A stretch of DNA of 64,000 bases from Planctomycetaceae bacterium (GCA_041398825.1 JAWKTX010000010.1:186001-250000), one strand, 5' to 3'; counted from the first letter of the stretch, positions 25,921-35,918 are shown. Program-made: numbers and translations. Notes: generated by a model from the sequence alone, not told the origin.

Positions 25921-27285
25921 ATGTACATTCCCCAAGACTTCGCAGGGAAGTCCCCAATGTCGTCAGCATGGCGATGGTTGTGCAATGCACTGTGGTCGTT
26001 CGTGGTGGCTGTGACAACGCTGTCATTCGCGACAACGCCGTCATTTTCGCAGGCACAGGAAGTAAAACCGGAAACTGTGGCAGTTCGAGCCGTGGCTGTT
26101 GTTCGGCAACAAGTGACCCGCACGACGACTCAACCAGCTACGATCGAACCGTATTATCAGGCAGAGATTCGGTCCAGGCTGGCCGAATACGTTCTGGAAG
26201 TCAAAGTGGACATCGGAGACGTCGTCAGGAAAGACGATGTTCTCGCCACGCTGGACATTCCCGAAATGTCGAAGCAGGCTGAGATCATTCAGGCTCGCAT
26301 CAGGCGGCTGCGGGCAGAAGAGCAGAGCGCGGCAGCCGGTATCGCAATGGCAGAGGCGTCGATCAAATCCGCCCTGGCTTTGCTGGAACAGGCAAAGTCA
26401 CAGGTTGCGATGGATGATGCGTTGCTGAAGGCAGCGACTGCCGAAGCGGACCGTATGAAAGATCTGGTCAGCCGCGGAGCCAGCGAACCGAGACTACTCG
26501 ACGAAGCTGTCCGCAAACGTGATGCCGCGAACGCAAGCCGACAAGCGACAATGTCCGCCATTGCCTCCGCACAGGCGAATGTCGTTGTGGCTGAATCGAA
26601 AAAAGCGGCGGCCCAGGCCAGCGATGATGTCGCGAGAGCCGAAACAGAAATCGCGATCGCAGAACTTGCCCGACTGAAGGTAACGATGAACTTTGCTCAA
26701 CTGAAGGCGCCGTTTTCGGGAATCGTCACTGAACGAAACGTCAATCCTGGAGATTTGGTCAGTTCCGGAAACGGTTCCCATTCTGCCAGGCCCTTATTCG
26801 TGATCAACCAGATTGACAAGGTGCGATGCCACCTTGCTATTCCTGAGCGAGATGCAGCCTTCGTTCGTCGCGGCGACAGGATTTTGCTCAGGTTACCTTC
26901 ATTCGCCGGTGAAACATTCGAAACACAAGTCACGCGAACGAATCAAAGCCTCGACCACGAAACTCGAACAATGCTTGTGGAGGCAGAAATACCGAATCCT
27001 GATGGAAAGTTGCTGCCGGGTATGTTTGGACAGGCCACTCTTTCGTTGCAGGCCCCCGCAACCGTAAGTGTCCTGCCATCTCGAGCGGTTCGGTTTGATG
27101 CAAAGGGAAACGCCCGAGTCTTCCTGATCAGCGAAGACAACATCGTCGCGGTCAGGGAGATTGAGATATTGTCGGACGACGGCCAGATGCTTCAGGTTGC
27201 AGGAGTCGAACCGGGCCAGCGAGTCATTGATGCGCATCTGCAGCGGTTTGTGGACGGACAACAGGTTCGGGTGCTCAGCCCGTAG
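25921..27285 (+). CDS. RND efflux periplasmic adaptor (HlyD/MFP family)
   Basis: The 454-residue product has an N-terminal membrane or signal segment (WLCNALWSFVVAVTTLSFAT). A beta-barrel/lipoyl part follows (YYQAEIRSRLAEYVLEVKVD, GDVVRKDDVLATLD). A long coiled coil covers about residues 120-245, with repeated AEAD/ARAE heptads. The returning lipoyl half is FAQLKAPFSGIVTERNVNPG, and the beta-barrel includes LLPGMFGQATLSL. It bridges the RND pump and the TolC duct. A second in-frame ATG at 25957 gives a more compact signal. The pump gene begins 78 bases after its stop. Metal- versus drug-type specificity is not evident. Confidence 0.9.
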   Translation: MYIPQDFAGKSPMSSAWRWLCNALWSFVVAVTTLSFATTPSFSQAQEVKPETVAVRAVAVVRQQVTRTTTQPATIEPYYQAEIRSRLAEYVLEVKVDIGDVVRKDDVLATLDIPEMSKQAEIIQARIRRLRAEEQSAAAGIAMAEASIKSALALLEQAKSQVAMDDALLKAATAEADRMKDLVSRGASEPRLLDEAVRKRDAANASRQATMSAIASAQANVVVAESKKAAAQASDDVARAETEIAIAELARLKVTMNFAQLKAPFSGIVTERNVNPGDLVSSGNGSHSARPLFVINQIDKVRCHLAIPERDAAFVRRGDRILLRLPSFAGETFETQVTRTNQSLDHETRTMLVEAEIPNPDGKLLPGMFGQATLSLQAPATVSVLPSRAVRFDAKGNARVFLISEDNIVAVREIEILSDDGQMLQVAGVEPGQRVIDAHLQRFVDGQQVRVLSP

Positions 27286-27363
27286 CCGCTTCACAAACGG
27301 CTGCAACAGACCGATTTCGAATCCGCAACACAGTCAACCATTTCCATCGTCGGCCGCCCATTC

Positions 27364-30300
27364 ATGATCAATTTTTCGCTGCGAAATCCTTTTGCCGTTC
27401 TGGCTGCGACCATCGCACTCTGCCTACTGGGAGCAGCCGTCATCCCGGGAATCACTGTTGACATTCTTCCCGACTTCAAAAAACCGGTTGTGGTCAGCTT
27501 CTTTTCGTACCCCGGGCTTCCAACTCCGGAGATGGAAAAATCCGTGACCGCGCGCGTTGAACGCGCGCTTACTCTGGCCGGACACATCGAACATCAGGAG
27601 TCAAGAACTGTTTCCGGTGCTGCAGTGATCAAAGTGTTCTTCCAGCCCGGGACAGATCCAAGCTCCGCGATGAATGACATCGTAAATCTGGAAGCCAGTG
27701 ACATGTTCCATCTGCCACCAGGCATTGAATGGCCATTCACACTGCGCAGCGAACCGTCCAATCTGCCTGTTGTACTTGCGGCCATCTCCGGCGAAGGTTT
27801 GTCAGAAACCGAACTGTACAAGATTGGCTACTATGCCGTTCGAAACAAAATGGGTGGGCTGCAGGGAGTTCAGATTCCGCATCCATTCGGTGGCAAGTTT
27901 CGTCAGATGATGGTCTATGTCGACCCCGTGAAACTGATGGCCCACCAGCTCAGCGCAACCGACGTTGTTGACGCTATGCGGAAGGCCAATCTGGTATTGG
28001 CAGCGGGGACGGCAGAAATCGGTGACATCGACTATCAGATCCATCCCGTGAACACGCTGCCGACAACAGCCGACATTGAAAACATCGTCGTTGCCGTTCG
28101 CAATCAGAAGCCGATCTTCATTCGTGATATCGGCAGAGCCGTTGACGATGCCGCGCTTCAGTACAACATTGTCCGCGTAAACGGTGTTCGCAGTGTTTAC
28201 TGCCCACTGCTGCGGGAACCCGGTCAAAACACCATTGAGACTGTTGATCGGATTTACGAAGGCATCAAGCGCGAAATCCCGAAAATGAAAGCCAACGGGG
28301 ACATCCCGGAAGCCACAGAAATTGCCATGGTCGCAGATCAGTCCGGCTATATTCGCAACGCAATGAAGAACCTTTACAACGAAATTGTTCTGGGCGCCAT
28401 TCTGGTGGCAGTCGTTGTATTGATATTTCTTCGCCGCGTCGTGCCTACGATCGTTATCGTCTCGCTCATTGGCTTGAGTATTCTGATCGGTGCACTGGGA
28501 TTTGCACTGACCGGCAACACCATCAACGTCATGACGCTGGGCGGGCTGGCTCTTGCCATTGGCACTGTGGTCGATGCCGGCATTGTGGTTGTAGAAAACA
28601 TTATCCGTCATCAGCGCATGGGCAAAACTCCATTACATGCTGCCGCCGAAGGGACACAGGAAGTTTCCGGGGCCATTCTGGCCGGCACCGCGACGACCCT
28701 GGCCGTCTTTCTGCCGGCCGTATTCCTGACAGGCATCATCAAGTACCTGTTTGAACCGCTCTCCTTTGCAGCAACTTTTACTATCGGTGCTTCATATATT
28801 CTGGCGCTGACGGTGGTCCCCGCATTCTGTGCATCGTTTATTCGGGAGAAGGTACAGCCGGACCAACCCGCGGACGCACCTGCTGAATCGGCGAAGCCTC
28901 GAGGCCTTTACGGTCATCTGCTTTCCGCCGCACTGAAGGTACCAGTGCTGGTGACCACGTTGCTGCTGCTGGGAACTGGCGCTTGCGCTTTGCTGTGGCC
29001 GATGCTGGGTTCAGAACTGTTTCCACAAGTGGATTCTGGTTCATTCGAATTACGCATTAAGACGCTGCCAGGAACGCGGCTGGAGAAAACAGAAGAGCTG
29101 GTCATTCAGCTTGAATCAGCCATCCGGGAAATCATCCCCGAAGACGAAATTGAGGCCCTGATTGCGAATATCGGTTTGCCCGTCGGCAAGGGTGCCGGGT
29201 TTTCCACAGTGCTGAGTTCCAACTCGGGGCCCGACACAGCGTACCTGATAGTGAACCTGAAACAGCAGGGACGTCAGACCAGCACAACGACTTATGTTGA
29301 CCGACTGCGAACGAAACTGCAGGCCGAATTTCCGATGGAGCAGTTCCTGTTTGTCTCGGGCGGAATCGTGAACATGGCCCTCAGCGAAGGCATTCCCGCG
29401 CCAATCAGCGTTCAGGTCTCCGGAGGCTCTGCAGCCGTCATGCGTGAGACGGCGGAGAGCGTCGTTGCGGCTATCAAGAACGTGGAAGGAGCCGTCGATG
29501 TCCAGATTGCTCAGTCGCTGGAATACCCTCAGTTCGATATTCAGGTTGATCGCACTCGAGCTCGTTACCTGGGGATCGATCAGCAACAGGTTGCAGAAAC
29601 AATTCTGACATCACTGGGTTCGAGTCTGGGTTATTCCTCCACGATCTGGATTGATCCGAGCGGCACGGATTTTTTCATGGGTGTGCAATATGAAACCAAT
29701 CAACTGGACAGTCTGGAGGATATTCGAAACATTCCGCTGTCCCTCCAGACCAGCAACGGTCCGGTGACGATTCCGCTGTCGAACATCGCCGAGGTAAAGC
29801 GAATTACCATCCCGGGAGAAATCGCCCGATACAACATCAGCCCGGTTCACGACATCCACATCAACACCAGTGGCCGCGATGTGGGATCTGTTGCGAAAGA
29901 CGTTGAAGCTGCGCTGGCTGGCATTGAGACAGGCAAAGGAGTCAGCCTGCGAATCCGCGGCCCCGTCGATACCATGAAATCGGGAACCCGCATGCTGAGC
30001 ACCGGACTCGCCGTCGGTTCGCTGCTGGTCTATCTCGTGCTGATGGCGCAATTCAAATCCTTTGTCGATCCTCTCATCATCATGCTGGCAGTCCCTCTGG
30101 GTATTGGGGGGGTGCTATTGGTTCTGTACTTCACAAACACAACAATCAACATCCAGTCATTGATTGGCACACTCATGATGATCGGCGTCGTCGTCAACAA
30201 CTCCATCCTTCTGGTGGAATTCGCAAATCGACAGATGGCGCTCGGCCTCTCATCCCGCGAAGCCGCTCTTTCCGCCGCGCAGACACGGTTAAGACCTATT

Positions 30301-30498
30301 TTGATGACATCCCTGACACTGGTGGCATCGATGCTGCCGCTGACTATTCAGCTGGCCCCCGGCAACGAAGCCATGATCCCGCTGGCTCGGGCACTCGTTG
30401 GGGGCATGGTGGTTTCGACAGGCCTGACACTGCTGCTGGTTCCATGCGTCTACGCCATCGTCCATCGCAACCGAAAGCTGCTGCCGTCAGCCGGATAG
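27364..30498 (+). CDS. RND efflux pump inner-membrane permease
   Basis: The 1044-residue length fits AcrB/CzcA-type pumps. The N-terminus (NFSLRNPFAVLAATIALCLL) is the first membrane helix. Two large periplasmic loops follow, and the TM4-type helix reads GTVVDAGIVVVENIIRHQRM, with one relay Asp rather than the DD of classic AcrB. PGTRLEKTEELV and PLGIGGVLLVLYFTNT are further signatures, and VNNSILLVEFANRQ marks the second half. The pump is proton-driven and exports small molecules from the periplasm or membrane. The single Asp resembles the CzcA-like clade, but no metal-binding site was identified. It is co-transcribed with the adaptor. Confidence 0.92.
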   Translation: MINFSLRNPFAVLAATIALCLLGAAVIPGITVDILPDFKKPVVVSFFSYPGLPTPEMEKSVTARVERALTLAGHIEHQESRTVSGAAVIKVFFQPGTDPSSAMNDIVNLEASDMFHLPPGIEWPFTLRSEPSNLPVVLAAISGEGLSETELYKIGYYAVRNKMGGLQGVQIPHPFGGKFRQMMVYVDPVKLMAHQLSATDVVDAMRKANLVLAAGTAEIGDIDYQIHPVNTLPTTADIENIVVAVRNQKPIFIRDIGRAVDDAALQYNIVRVNGVRSVYCPLLREPGQNTIETVDRIYEGIKREIPKMKANGDIPEATEIAMVADQSGYIRNAMKNLYNEIVLGAILVAVVVLIFLRRVVPTIVIVSLIGLSILIGALGFALTGNTINVMTLGGLALAIGTVVDAGIVVVENIIRHQRMGKTPLHAAAEGTQEVSGAILAGTATTLAVFLPAVFLTGIIKYLFEPLSFAATFTIGASYILALTVVPAFCASFIREKVQPDQPADAPAESAKPRGLYGHLLSAALKVPVLVTTLLLLGTGACALLWPMLGSELFPQVDSGSFELRIKTLPGTRLEKTEELVIQLESAIREIIPEDEIEALIANIGLPVGKGAGFSTVLSSNSGPDTAYLIVNLKQQGRQTSTTTYVDRLRTKLQAEFPMEQFLFVSGGIVNMALSEGIPAPISVQVSGGSAAVMRETAESVVAAIKNVEGAVDVQIAQSLEYPQFDIQVDRTRARYLGIDQQQVAETILTSLGSSLGYSSTIWIDPSGTDFFMGVQYETNQLDSLEDIRNIPLSLQTSNGPVTIPLSNIAEVKRITIPGEIARYNISPVHDIHINTSGRDVGSVAKDVEAALAGIETGKGVSLRIRGPVDTMKSGTRMLSTGLAVGSLLVYLVLMAQFKSFVDPLIIMLAVPLGIGGVLLVLYFTNTTINIQSLIGTLMMIGVVVNNSILLVEFANRQMALGLSSREAALSAAQTRLRPILMTSLTLVASMLPLTIQLAPGNEAMIPLARALVGGMVVSTGLTLLLVPCVYAIVHRNRKLLPSAG

Positions 30499-30758
30499 TC
30501 GTCGGTCAGCAGGGCAGAAAGACTGTTCGCTTCAGGCATTGCCGTAAGGCCTTGGCCGTCAACAGATTGCTGTGGCAGCAGGCTGATGTGGTAACAATCG
30601 AAACTCAACCGGCAAACCCCGATTCCACACGGCATCATTCAATTCCAATGAAATCAACGTCGATCAGCAGCGGCTGATTTCTTGACAGACTGATAATCGA
30701 TAGACTTCCGCGCAATCGGAAACCCCTCTTTCGAACTTTCGCGTCCAGGTCTCGTGCA

Positions 30759-31835
30759 ATGCCGTCTGTTAGTGATCGACTCCCGAATTACCGCTGGCCA
30801 GCTGAATGGGAAGAACACGACGCAACCTGGCTGGCATGGCCTGTCAGCAAAGAAACCTGGCCGGGGATCTTTGAACGAATTCCGGCAGCTTATGCAAAGC
30901 TGGTCGCTGCGATTGCACGATTCGAACCCGTCAAGCTCCTTGCTGGCGGTGACGGTGTGCTGGCATCCGCCGCCCCTTTGGTCTACGAAGCCTGTGAAGC
31001 ATCAGGCAGCGCATTTGCGGTTGAATTCATTGATATCCCCGTCAACGATTCCTGGTGCCGGGATCACGGCCCGGTTTTTTTGACAGGCATAGAGGGCTCG
31101 CCCGAAGCGAAAAATGCCGTGATCATCGACTGGGACTACAACGCCTGGGGCGGAAAGTATCCGCCATGGGACGATGATGCCCTCGTCGCTCGTCGCGTCG
31201 CCCAGATGCTGCAGGTACCGACAATTCGACCCGGATTGATTCTGGAAGGTGGCGCGATTGAAGGCAATGGGAACGGCACAATTCTGACGACAACAAGCTG
31301 CCTGTTGAATCCCAACCGTAACCCGCAGGCAACTCAGCAATCCATGGAGGAAGCACTGTGTTTCTACATGCAGGCTCGGCATGTCGTCTGGTTGCCGGGT
31401 GAAGGAATCATCGGAGACGACACCGACGGTCATATCGATCAGGTGGCCCGTTTTGTTGACGAACGTCGCGTGCTGCTCGCAACGCCATGGCAGGAGGATG
31501 CACCGGAAGCCGAAGACCTTCGGGCCAACTGGTTCGCTGTGGCAAACAGCACAAACCAGTCCGGCGAATCACTGCTTCCAATCCCGCTCAGGATGCCATC
31601 ACCAAAGTTTCAGCAGGGGAGTCGGCTTCCGGCGTGTTATTGCAACTACGCGCTGGTAAACGGCGGCGTGATTGTCCCTACTTTTCAGGACCCTTCTGCC
31701 GATGATGCGGCCCTGCAGGTCCTGCAGGACTGCTATCCCGATCGCACCGTTGTCGGGGTCGACGCTCTCGATCTGGTCTGGGGACTTGGAGCGATTCATT
31801 GTATGAGCCAGCAACAGCCTCGCTTCGGCTTGTGA
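30759..31835 (+). CDS. Agmatine deiminase family protein (porphyromonas-type PAD fold)
   Basis: The 358-residue product has family motifs in order: WPAEWEEHDATWLAWP, NDSWCRDHGPVFLTG, RPGLILEGGAIEGNGNGTIL, GDDTDGHIDQVARFV and the catalytic-Cys region YCNYALVNGGVIVPTF. The Asp and His of DTDGHID and the terminal Cys are present. Agmatine deiminase turns agmatine into N-carbamoylputrescine plus ammonia on the way to putrescine, but close relatives deiminate other guanidines. No N-carbamoylputrescine amidase gene is next to it, so the substrate is tentative. It stands alone, about 260 bases after the RND pump. Confidence 0.85.
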   Translation: MPSVSDRLPNYRWPAEWEEHDATWLAWPVSKETWPGIFERIPAAYAKLVAAIARFEPVKLLAGGDGVLASAAPLVYEACEASGSAFAVEFIDIPVNDSWCRDHGPVFLTGIEGSPEAKNAVIIDWDYNAWGGKYPPWDDDALVARRVAQMLQVPTIRPGLILEGGAIEGNGNGTILTTTSCLLNPNRNPQATQQSMEEALCFYMQARHVVWLPGEGIIGDDTDGHIDQVARFVDERRVLLATPWQEDAPEAEDLRANWFAVANSTNQSGESLLPIPLRMPSPKFQQGSRLPACYCNYALVNGGVIVPTFQDPSADDAALQVLQDCYPDRTVVGVDALDLVWGLGAIHCMSQQQPRFGL

Positions 31836-31925
31836 AAATGCGGCCGAACGAGATAAGATTCGCCGAACCACTGAAATTGCCCATCTTGAAGTTTCAGTGA
31901 AGCCTGTTCTGACGGAACAGAACGC

Positions 31926-32048
31926 TAACAGCCCGTGAAAAAAGGAACCCGACGCATCTGCGAGGGATTGATGGCCCGTGAAAGCCTTGGAAAACGTCCC
32001 TCGCGAATGCGTCGGATACGTTTCGTAAGGTTGTTCAACGGGCTGTTA
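31926..32048. repeat. Large imperfect palindrome, MITE/REP-like
   Basis: The 123-bp element starts TAACAGCCCGTGAAAAA and ends TTCAACGGGCTGTTA. The arms pair through CGACGCATCTGCGAGGGA against TCCCTCGCGAATGCGTCG, around an internal ATGGCCCGTGAAAGCC. The CCGTTGAAAAA-type edge recurs in planctomycete palindromic repeats. It lies between the agmatine deiminase gene and the next rightward gene, ending 13 bases before that gene's ATG, so a folded leader or terminator role is possible. Confidence 0.75.
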
Positions 32049-32061
32049 AGGACACGAAGTC

Positions 32062-33549
32062 ATGCGAGAACCTGTCATCACAACCAAAGGCTCACGCAGC
32101 CGTCGAACCATTGCCACACTGACGTGGTCGGGATTGACACTGGGAGCAGCATTTCTTTGGTACGGCCGCGCAAAAGGGATGCCGAACTCGTCGATTGCTG
32201 AACCCGTAGCATTCCTTCTAGCAGCGTATGCAACGCTCTCCAGCATTTTTGCATGGATGCTTTACTCCCCCAATCGACGATCTTCAGAACAGTCCCCCGC
32301 TCTATTCCTTTCTGCAGCTTTCACTCTGTTGCCACCCTGTATCATTGCATTCTGCCTGCTGCCTCCGGAATCTGCTTTTCGAGGATGGCTGACCCTGGGC
32401 GTCTTTTGTCTGGCGATGCTTGCGGTTACAACGCCAGTGCCTCAGGAATTCTTTGCCGTGCCCCGCGATCGGGCAACTTACCTGAGACCAATCTCGAATG
32501 CCGCATTCGCGGGCCTGACAATTCATAATCCGGCGACGTCATTCGAAGCACTGACTGAAGTCCCGGCCCGACGCCAAACGCAACCGCGGCCCACGACACC
32601 TGCTCCGACATCGTGGCCAACAGATGGACGCGATCCCTGGCAGGATCCGTTTTACGGGACAGGAATTGCGCCGGTCGTCGCAGGAGCCCGAGCCCGAAGA
32701 CGGAATCGTTCTTCGAACGGCACTGCTGAGAAAAACGTATCCGAAACGCACCCGGGTTCGGCACGCTATCCTTCAAACGAAGAAGCAGTCAATAAAACGG
32801 GCTCAACTACGAGTGTTCAGTCCGGTCTGAAATCGCCTTCACGACCGATTCATACAAAACAGGCTTACCCGCCCGCAGCACCGTTCGGATTCAGGCCACC
32901 GGAAGCCGGATCTGCTGCACCAGAAGTTACCCGATCCCCCCGAAGTGAACAAATCGACCGTGATGCAGTCAATGATTCGGCATTTGCCGACTGGGGGACA
33001 CAGGACAGTAAGACACAGGATTTGAAATCGATCGCGCAGAACAACCTCGCATCGCCCGTTACCGGAGGTGCGGCGGCATTCCAGCGTGAATCATTCGATT
33101 CGGAATCTCACCGCGGCAGTACGCGGCCAAGGATTCCGGATGGTAAAACGGTCGTTCCGGAAAGGCGAGACCCACCACCGGTCATACTACCGGAACAATC
33201 GCAACCTCGTGAACTTCGCAGCGTCGATGATCAATTGTTGACGGGCATTCATTTTGAGCGAATGACCGACGAATACGGCAGCGAGATGGTGGAGGGCACG
33301 GCGCGGGTGAACTTTCTTGCAGGGCAGAAAAAGGCCAACGTCCACGTCCCATTCTCACCTCCACTTCCGGGTATTCCGGAAGTGGAATGTGAAGCTGTCG
33401 GATCCGATGTACTTCGTCTGAAGGTACCGGTACGCCAGTCCTACGGAATTCGCATCGAAGCGCGGCGATCTGATGCAGCAGAACCACTGGAAACAGAAAT
33501 TGGTTTTGCTGCGGTCTACAGCCCGCCCAATCGAACTCCACGTTCCTGA
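32062..33549 (+). CDS. Membrane protein with a long disordered C-terminal region
   Basis: The 495-residue product has AAGGA ten bases before the ATG, inside the tail of the palindromic repeat. The first ~145 residues hold four hydrophobic helices (TLTWSGLTLGAAFLW, EPVAFLLAAYATLSSIFAWM, FTLLPPCIIAFCLLP, WLTLGVFCLAMLAVTTPVP). Residues about 160-385 are Pro/Arg/Ser-rich and look disordered. The last ~110 form a small beta-rich domain (TARVNFLAGQKKANVHVPFS, LRLKVPVRQSYGIRIE). No family is recognised. It converges with the DUF1080 gene, leaving 27 bases. The function is unknown. Confidence 0.6.
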   Translation: MREPVITTKGSRSRRTIATLTWSGLTLGAAFLWYGRAKGMPNSSIAEPVAFLLAAYATLSSIFAWMLYSPNRRSSEQSPALFLSAAFTLLPPCIIAFCLLPPESAFRGWLTLGVFCLAMLAVTTPVPQEFFAVPRDRATYLRPISNAAFAGLTIHNPATSFEALTEVPARRQTQPRPTTPAPTSWPTDGRDPWQDPFYGTGIAPVVAGARARRRNRSSNGTAEKNVSETHPGSARYPSNEEAVNKTGSTTSVQSGLKSPSRPIHTKQAYPPAAPFGFRPPEAGSAAPEVTRSPRSEQIDRDAVNDSAFADWGTQDSKTQDLKSIAQNNLASPVTGGAAAFQRESFDSESHRGSTRPRIPDGKTVVPERRDPPPVILPEQSQPRELRSVDDQLLTGIHFERMTDEYGSEMVEGTARVNFLAGQKKANVHVPFSPPLPGIPEVECEAVGSDVLRLKVPVRQSYGIRIEARRSDAAEPLETEIGFAAVYSPPNRTPRS

Positions 33550-33576
33550 CTTACCGTTCTCAGCACTGCCAGAGCA

Positions 33577-34356
33577 TCATGGCAACTCGCGGATACGAAG
33601 GTTACGAAATTCGATTGGTGAACCCTCGGATTCCAGACACAGGTACCCGGAAGCCGGAGAGCAACCTGTGCCTCCGGAGACTTCCTCGCCATTCACCCAC
33701 AATCGCACTTCGCCATTGATAGCTCGAACATAGTAGTGATTCCATTCGCCAACCCCACGGCTGAGGTTCTTCGTGGGAAAGCTGCGTTTGCCATTTGGCG
33801 CGACGGGTGGAAAAGGTGTCATTGTCGCAGCCTTTGTCGGAAAGACGTCACCATTGGTTGTAAACCAGTCGGGTTCCTTTCCGGTGCGCTGACGATACTG
33901 GTCCGAATACCCATGGTCCAGAATCTGAACTTCAATGCCCATTGGCAGTTGGCCCGGAACCAGCGAGTCCAGCGACTCTTTGGTTGCCCAAAGGAATACC
34001 CCGGAATTCCCAGCCGATTTCAGATGTCGCCATTCAATCACAAGCTCAAAATTAGTCAACGGCCGAACAGAACGCACGACCCCAACGGGCTGTCCGGTAC
34101 ACTGAATGCCTCCGTCCTTCCAGGTCCAGGTGTCCTCGTTGCAGTTTGCATTGATGAAGTCCTCCTGATGCCATGACACCCAACCCGGCCCCGTTCCGTT
34201 GATTCGTGCCGAGGCGACGGCCAAATCCTGCCCGACAACGATGGAATCACCACTGGCAACAATCCACCAGGTGAGAATCAACGGTATCCACGAACCGGAG
34301 GCGCTCGGGGACGCCATTCTGCACCACTGAAACGAATGATCGAACCCAAAAGTCAT
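33577..34356 (-). CDS. DUF1080 (3-keto-disaccharide hydrolase-like) secreted protein
   Basis: The 259-residue product is read from the ATG at 34356, which has GGAG nine bases upstream; an ATG five codons earlier has none. A hydrophobic segment near residues 18-37 (SWIPLILTWWIVASG) acts as an export signal. The domain is a concanavalin-like sandwich: LTNFELVIEWRHLKSAGNSG, VFLWATKES, MGIEVQILDHGY, NHYYVRAINGEVRLWVNG and GYLCLESEGSPIEFRNLRI, which matches DUF1080. Characterised members hydrolyse 3-keto-glycosides; here that is only a family prediction. It is monocistronic by spacing. Confidence 0.78.
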   Translation of the reverse strand: MTFGFDHSFQWCRMASPSASGSWIPLILTWWIVASGDSIVVGQDLAVASARINGTGPGWVSWHQEDFINANCNEDTWTWKDGGIQCTGQPVGVVRSVRPLTNFELVIEWRHLKSAGNSGVFLWATKESLDSLVPGQLPMGIEVQILDHGYSDQYRQRTGKEPDWFTTNGDVFPTKAATMTPFPPVAPNGKRSFPTKNLSRGVGEWNHYYVRAINGEVRLWVNGEEVSGGTGCSPASGYLCLESEGSPIEFRNLRIRELP

Positions 34357-34522
34357 GGTCGAAAGCTCCATCAGAATAAAGGTCAGGGAATCTGGCGAGG
34401 ATCAGGAAAATGAGGGCTGCTAGGTTGCCCTCTCACCGCAGGCTGACATACTTCCGCAGCCATAGCAATGATGGGCGCAACGAAGTCGCCAAATCCATCA
34501 CTCACCGTGCGAAGTCTGTCCT

Positions 34523-35113
34523 ATGTCGTCACTTCAAATTGTTCCGCATCCGCATCCTGCACTTCGATGGAAATCGAAAGAACTTCGCCGCATTGACACC
34601 GACCTGAAGACCATGGTCGCGCAGATGTTTGAGCTCATGTACGAAGCGAAAGGCATCGGTCTGGCTGCCAATCAGGTTGCACTGCCATACCGCCTGTTCG
34701 TGATCAACCCCTCCGGAGATCCGGCGTTGAAGGATGAAGAGTTTGTTTTCATCAATCCGGAGATTGTCCGTCGTAATGGCAGCGAAGAATCAGAAGAAGG
34801 ATGCCTGAGTCTTCCAGAGATTCATGGTCTTGTCCCCCGAGCAACCCGGATTGTCGTGGATGCATTTGACCTTGACGGTCAGCAATTCGAAATGGAACTG
34901 GGCGGGCTGGATGCACGTGTTGTACAACACGAAAATGACCACCTTGACGGCATACTGTTCCCGGATCGAATCAACCCCGAATCACAAAAGCAAATCGCAC
35001 CTTTGATGGATGCTCTGGAGCGGGAATTTCGACAGCGGCAACAGGCGGGACAAGTGCTCTCCGACGAGAAACTGAAACAGCAGCTGATTGAACTGGAGGC
35101 GGCGCGGACCTGA
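34523..35113 (+). CDS. def: Peptide deformylase
   Basis: The 196-residue product carries the three deformylase signatures in order: GIGLAANQVALPYRL, EEGCLSLPEIHGLVPRA (metal Cys in EGCLS) and VQHENDHLDGILFPDR (HExxH, with both His ligands and the catalytic Glu). The enzyme removes the formyl group from nascent N-terminal Met with a ferrous ion. Unlike many genomes, no methionyl-tRNA formyltransferase gene follows. The next gene is an FHA protein starting 118 bases downstream. All key residues are present. Confidence 0.96.
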   Translation: MSSLQIVPHPHPALRWKSKELRRIDTDLKTMVAQMFELMYEAKGIGLAANQVALPYRLFVINPSGDPALKDEEFVFINPEIVRRNGSEESEEGCLSLPEIHGLVPRATRIVVDAFDLDGQQFEMELGGLDARVVQHENDHLDGILFPDRINPESQKQIAPLMDALEREFRQRQQAGQVLSDEKLKQQLIELEAART

Positions 35114-35231
35114 AAAGCGGACAAAACGTCCCGAAGATCCTTCGCATTTTTTCGATAAGCCTGTGAGAATAGTGCCCGCCCGCGGCTGTTCGTGGGCGCA
35201 GTCAATCACTGGAGAGGGTGGGGAATCAGAG

Positions 35232-35918
35232 ATGGCCCGCGTTACACTGTCGGTGCTGGAAGGTCTTGAACGGGGGCGCGTCTATCGCAACCTCGAAACC
35301 CCCATCAGCATCGGTCGCGAAGAAGACAATTCCATTCAGTTGAATGACGAACGCGTCAGCCGACTTCACGCGAAACTACAGGAAGATCAAGGGCTTGTTC
35401 TGTTCACCGACCTGCACAGCACAAATGGGAGTCGAGTGAATGGTCACCCGGTGCAGCTTCGGGTCCTGCGGGCCGGCGATCATATCCAGATTGGCCGCTG
35501 TACACTTCTTTACGGCAGTGACGAAGAAATCGAAGACCGCGCTAAGCGGCTGGGAGTGGATGTTCGCGCACTTCTGCCATGGCAGGGACCACCGAATGGG
35601 TCCGTCCCGGCGGGGGGACTGCCCGATGCGGAATTCAGCCTCTCTGATAATTTAACCATCGATAACATGATGGCTCCACTGTTCTTCGGGGAAGGACCAC
35701 CGCTTCCGGATGCACTTTCAACATCACAGCGTGCTCGGTTATCCGATGTGCTGACATATATCCATGAACATTTGAACTGCATCGTGCAAACAGGTCGGGA
35801 AGCGGACGAACCCAGTCAGGGACAAATGCATGTCCCCTGGGAACGTTGGCAGAATCTCCTGCTTCTTCAGCGAGACCTCGCTCAATGGTTGCAACAGGTA
35901 GCCAACCCCGAGGATTAG
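35232..35918 (+). CDS. FHA-domain protein
   Basis: The 228-residue product uses the ATG at 35232 (MARVTLSVLEGLERGRVY). A longer frame from 35088 overlaps the deformylase stop and is not supported. Residues 1-100 form an FHA domain: PISIGREEDNSIQLNDERVS, RLHAKL and DLHSTNGSRVNG, with the GR, SRxH and TNG residues that read phosphothreonine. The C-terminal ~120 residues are an unassigned helical region (ARLSDVLTYIHEHLNC, RWQNLLLLQRDLAQWLQ). Such proteins serve Ser/Thr kinase signalling, which is rich in planctomycetes. The partner kinase is not in the window. Confidence 0.88.
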   Translation: MARVTLSVLEGLERGRVYRNLETPISIGREEDNSIQLNDERVSRLHAKLQEDQGLVLFTDLHSTNGSRVNGHPVQLRVLRAGDHIQIGRCTLLYGSDEEIEDRAKRLGVDVRALLPWQGPPNGSVPAGGLPDAEFSLSDNLTIDNMMAPLFFGEGPPLPDALSTSQRARLSDVLTYIHEHLNCIVQTGREADEPSQGQMHVPWERWQNLLLLQRDLAQWLQQVANPED

